The notes under the pieces: generated by a model | What the model saw: the letters and a program-made list of their open reading frames with translations, nothing else | What the model was told of the DNA's origin: nothing | The model's database searches: none | Shown: positions 62,291 to 64,000 of the stretch, one piece after another | How positions within the stretch are numbered: the first letter of the stretch is position 1 | Layout of the letters: each line of letters starts with the position of its first letter | Source: Bradyrhizobium sp. | Lineage (GTDB): Bacteria > Pseudomonadota > Alphaproteobacteria > Rhizobiales > Xanthobacteraceae | Length of the DNA stretch: 64,000 nucleotides | Direction: 5' to 3' | Assembly: GCF_016213215.1 (NCBI RefSeq) | Contig: NZ_JACRAW010000164.1 | Location: forward strand, 16,850-80,849 | Position numbers and translations under genes: made by a program

Positions 62291-62944
62291 TCACTTCGAG
62301 GCGGTGGTCTTGTTTTCCATGTTGACGACCTGAACGCGCCGATTCACTTCCGCCATCGGTTGGCTCGGATCCTTCAGCTTGCTCTTTCCGTAGCCGACGG
62401 TGACGAGATCGGCCGCGCCAACGCTGTACTTGTCGACCAGGTAACGCTTGATCGCGTCGGCGCGCCGTTCCGAAAGGTCCTGGTTGTAGGCGTCGCCGCC
62501 GGCCGCGTCGGTGTGACCGGCCACAACAAAGGTTGAGCCCTTCAGGTCGGAGCTGGTGAGCGCACGCCCGAGAGCCTGAACAGCAGGCAGCGACTTGGCG
62601 CTGATATTGGCCGAGTTGTAATCGAAGGTAATTTCCAGATCGATGTTCGGCTTGTCCTTGGCCATGGTCGCGATTTCCTCGCGCTCGGTGACCGAGAGCG
62701 ATCGTGTGGTGCGGCCGCGCACATTTTGCAGAAGCTTGTTCTCCACGGCCGTAGCAGCCGGATCGGTCTGCGGGCCGGTCGACAGGCCGCGCGTCAGGGG
62801 CTTCTTGGGCGGAGCAAGCGCCCGGACGATCTGATCTTCGGTCACATCGTCACCGGCCAGCGCGCGGCTGATCGGAAGCGAGAGCGCTGCGCCAACGGTG
62901 ATGATTGAGAGGATCGCAGTCAGACTCTTTGCAGACTTTTTCAT
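62291..62944 (-). CDS. OmpA-C-like peptidoglycan-binding protein
   Basis: The 217-residue exported protein has a signal peptide (LTAILSIITVGAALSLPISRALA). The C-terminal OmpA domain has IDLEITFDYNSANISAKSLP, FVVAGHTDAAGGDAYNQDLS (Asp) and SERRADAIKRYLV (Arg), which bind diaminopimelate in peptidoglycan. The N-terminal 90 residues are basic and low-complexity. GGAGGGA precedes ATG 62944. It is a likely envelope-anchoring protein, upstream of the caspase/TPR stop. Confidence 0.88.
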   Translation of the reverse strand: MKKSAKSLTAILSIITVGAALSLPISRALAGDDVTEDQIVRALAPPKKPLTRGLSTGPQTDPAATAVENKLLQNVRGRTTRSLSVTEREEIATMAKDKPNIDLEITFDYNSANISAKSLPAVQALGRALTSSDLKGSTFVVAGHTDAAGGDAYNQDLSERRADAIKRYLVDKYSVGAADLVTVGYGKSKLKDPSQPMAEVNRRVQVVNMENKTTASK

Positions 62945-63084
62945 TTCCAGTCCCTCCAGCGCTATCCGCGCGGTTCCAAAATCCTGCAATAAGCCCTGGG
63001 AAGAAGGCCGTTCGGCATCTTCCGTTGGTCTTGGCCGCCGGCCCGGTGGTTCGGAGCCGGACGACCCTCAACTGAAAATACTGG

Positions 63085-64000
63085 TCAACGTACCCCGTAG
63101 CCGGCGAATTCCTGGACGATATTCGGGTCCATCGCCTTGGCATTAGCTATATCCAAAGCGCCTTCCGAAATCGAGCCGTTCCTCTGCTTGGCAAGGCCCC
63201 GGCCGTAAAGCGAGGACGTCAGGCGCGGGTTGATCTTGAGCGCGGCGTCGAAATCGGCGATCGCGTTCTTCGTTGCTCCCGACTTGAGGTTCAAGAGGCC
63301 GCGGCTGTCCAGGGCATCGACAAAATTCGGGCGCAGCCGCAGCGCCTCGTTGCAGTCCTTGAGCGCGCCTTGCAGGTCGTCGACTACCGTCCGGGTCCAG
63401 CAGCGATTGTTCAGCGCTTCGACGTCCTTGGGATTGATTCGCAGCGTGTCGTTGAAGTCCTTGATGGCAAGGTTATAAGCGCCCTTGCTGGCATAGACCT
63501 GGCCGCGCCGGTAGAGAGCGCTCACGTCGTCCGGGTTCTGGGCGATCTTGGAGCTCAGACTCTTGATGGTCGGATCGTCGGCGAGCGCAAGCTGCGTCGA
63601 ACTGCCGCTCGAACTGTTGGTGTCGCTGCTCTGGCTGCCGGTGTTGCTGGCGTTATCAACAGGCGACAGGGTCGGGATAGACGGCTCCACCTTCGCCTTG
63701 GGCGGCAGCGGCGGCGGTGCCGGCGGCCGAGGTGGGTTGTCCGCGACCACGGGCGTCGGCGAAGGCTTCACGCTCGGGCTGGCGATGTTCGGACGCGAGC
63801 CGCCGCCGGGGATGAACGAAAAATCCTCCGCCAGCGAGGACGAAATCCATGGCACCTGCTCGCCCCGCGAGGCGCGGGTGACGCCGACACGGGTTCGGTT
63901 CAGCGTCTCTTCCGCCATCAGGTCGGGGACGCGGATCTCCTTCAGCAATTCCTGCACGAACAGGCTGTGCTCGGCGCCGGCGTCCGAAATCACCGAGCTC
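63085..64000 (-). CDS. Caspase-family/TPR protein, 5' part outside window
   Basis: The frame runs past the right edge, so only the C-terminal 305 residues are seen. The first part (SSVISDAGAEHSLFVQELLK, RVGVTRASRGEQVPWISSSL) is the end of a C14 caspase-like domain as in the pseudo-caspase at 38388. A Pro/Ser/Asn-rich linker follows. Then TPR repeats: ALYRRGQVYASKGAYNLAIK, ALNNRCWTRTVVDDLQGALK, ALDSRGLLNLKSGATKNAIA and SLYGRGLAKQRNGSISEGAL. Such proteins may sense or process periplasmic or cytoplasmic partners. Whether its catalytic residues remain cannot be judged here. Confidence 0.8.
   Translation of the reverse strand, partial: SSVISDAGAEHSLFVQELLKEIRVPDLMAEETLNRTRVGVTRASRGEQVPWISSSLAEDFSFIPGGGSRPNIASPSVKPSPTPVVADNPPRPPAPPPLPPKAKVEPSIPTLSPVDNASNTGSQSSDTNSSSGSSTQLALADDPTIKSLSSKIAQNPDDVSALYRRGQVYASKGAYNLAIKDFNDTLRINPKDVEALNNRCWTRTVVDDLQGALKDCNEALRLRPNFVDALDSRGLLNLKSGATKNAIADFDAALKINPRLTSSLYGRGLAKQRNGSISEGALDIANAKAMDPNIVQEFAGYGVR

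Overview
The window looks like chromosomal DNA of a GC-rich alphaproteobacterium close to Bradyrhizobium (Nitrobacteraceae). The basis is overall codon and GC style, FixJ/FixL-like signalling genes, an rplU-rpmA-acetyltransferase gene order, several small proteins of a kind seen in Bradyrhizobium, and palindromic intergenic repeats typical of that group. No plasmid, phage, transposase or CRISPR signature was seen. High GC makes very long antisense open frames; these were discarded.

Layout. 0-4.7 kb: housekeeping (a cut-off EamA transporter, GNAT, L27, L21), an unusual ROK protein whose two halves appear in swapped order, and tRNA-Ser(CGA). 5.3-9.9 kb: a compact mannose operon (type I phosphomannose isomerase, a GT4 glycosyltransferase fused to a toroid-like domain, and a GH130 phosphorylase). 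9.9-12.7 kb: small stress-type genes around a cold-shock gene, with a shortened S21-like gene divergent from it. 12.7-16.2 kb: an EamA transporter, then an aldehyde dehydrogenase-SDR pair.

16.3-29.7 kb is a signalling island: a degenerate EAL protein, a LuxR-type regulator with a FixL-like dimerisation segment lacking its histidine, an Hpt protein, CheW, CheY, CheR, PilZ, further receivers, a FixJ-like regulator and a hybrid histidine kinase. CheA, CheB and receptors are absent. Four copies of an inverted repeat, CCGTA-N4-TACGG (one copy with one mismatch), sit only in the intergenic regions of this island, upstream of its genes. This is the best candidate for an undescribed regulon.

30-45 kb: sugar-acid dehydratase, oligopeptidase B, class V aminotransferase, a nuclease-like protein missing its catalytic Glu, a pseudo-caspase lacking both catalytic residues, an orphan membrane-fusion protein, the oxygen-independent ubiquinone genes ubiT-ubiU-ubiV with a FixK/FNR-like box in front, and a malic enzyme. 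45-52 kb: a membrane-anchored DJ-1/PfpI protein, amidase, double hotdog thioesterase, secreted protein and GNAT. 52-64 kb: a membrane class III nucleotide cyclase, an AsmA protein, a Crp-family regulator, an RND efflux pump with its adaptor, an OmpA-like protein, and the C-terminal part of a caspase/TPR protein cut by the window end.

Three CRP-like palindromes were found: a perfect one before a 32-codon micro-ORF at 18.1 kb, one before the crp-like gene itself, and one at 38.1 kb. Together with the cyclase they suggest a local cAMP-type circuit. Start codons were chosen from ribosome-binding sites and family alignment by eye; no database search was possible.
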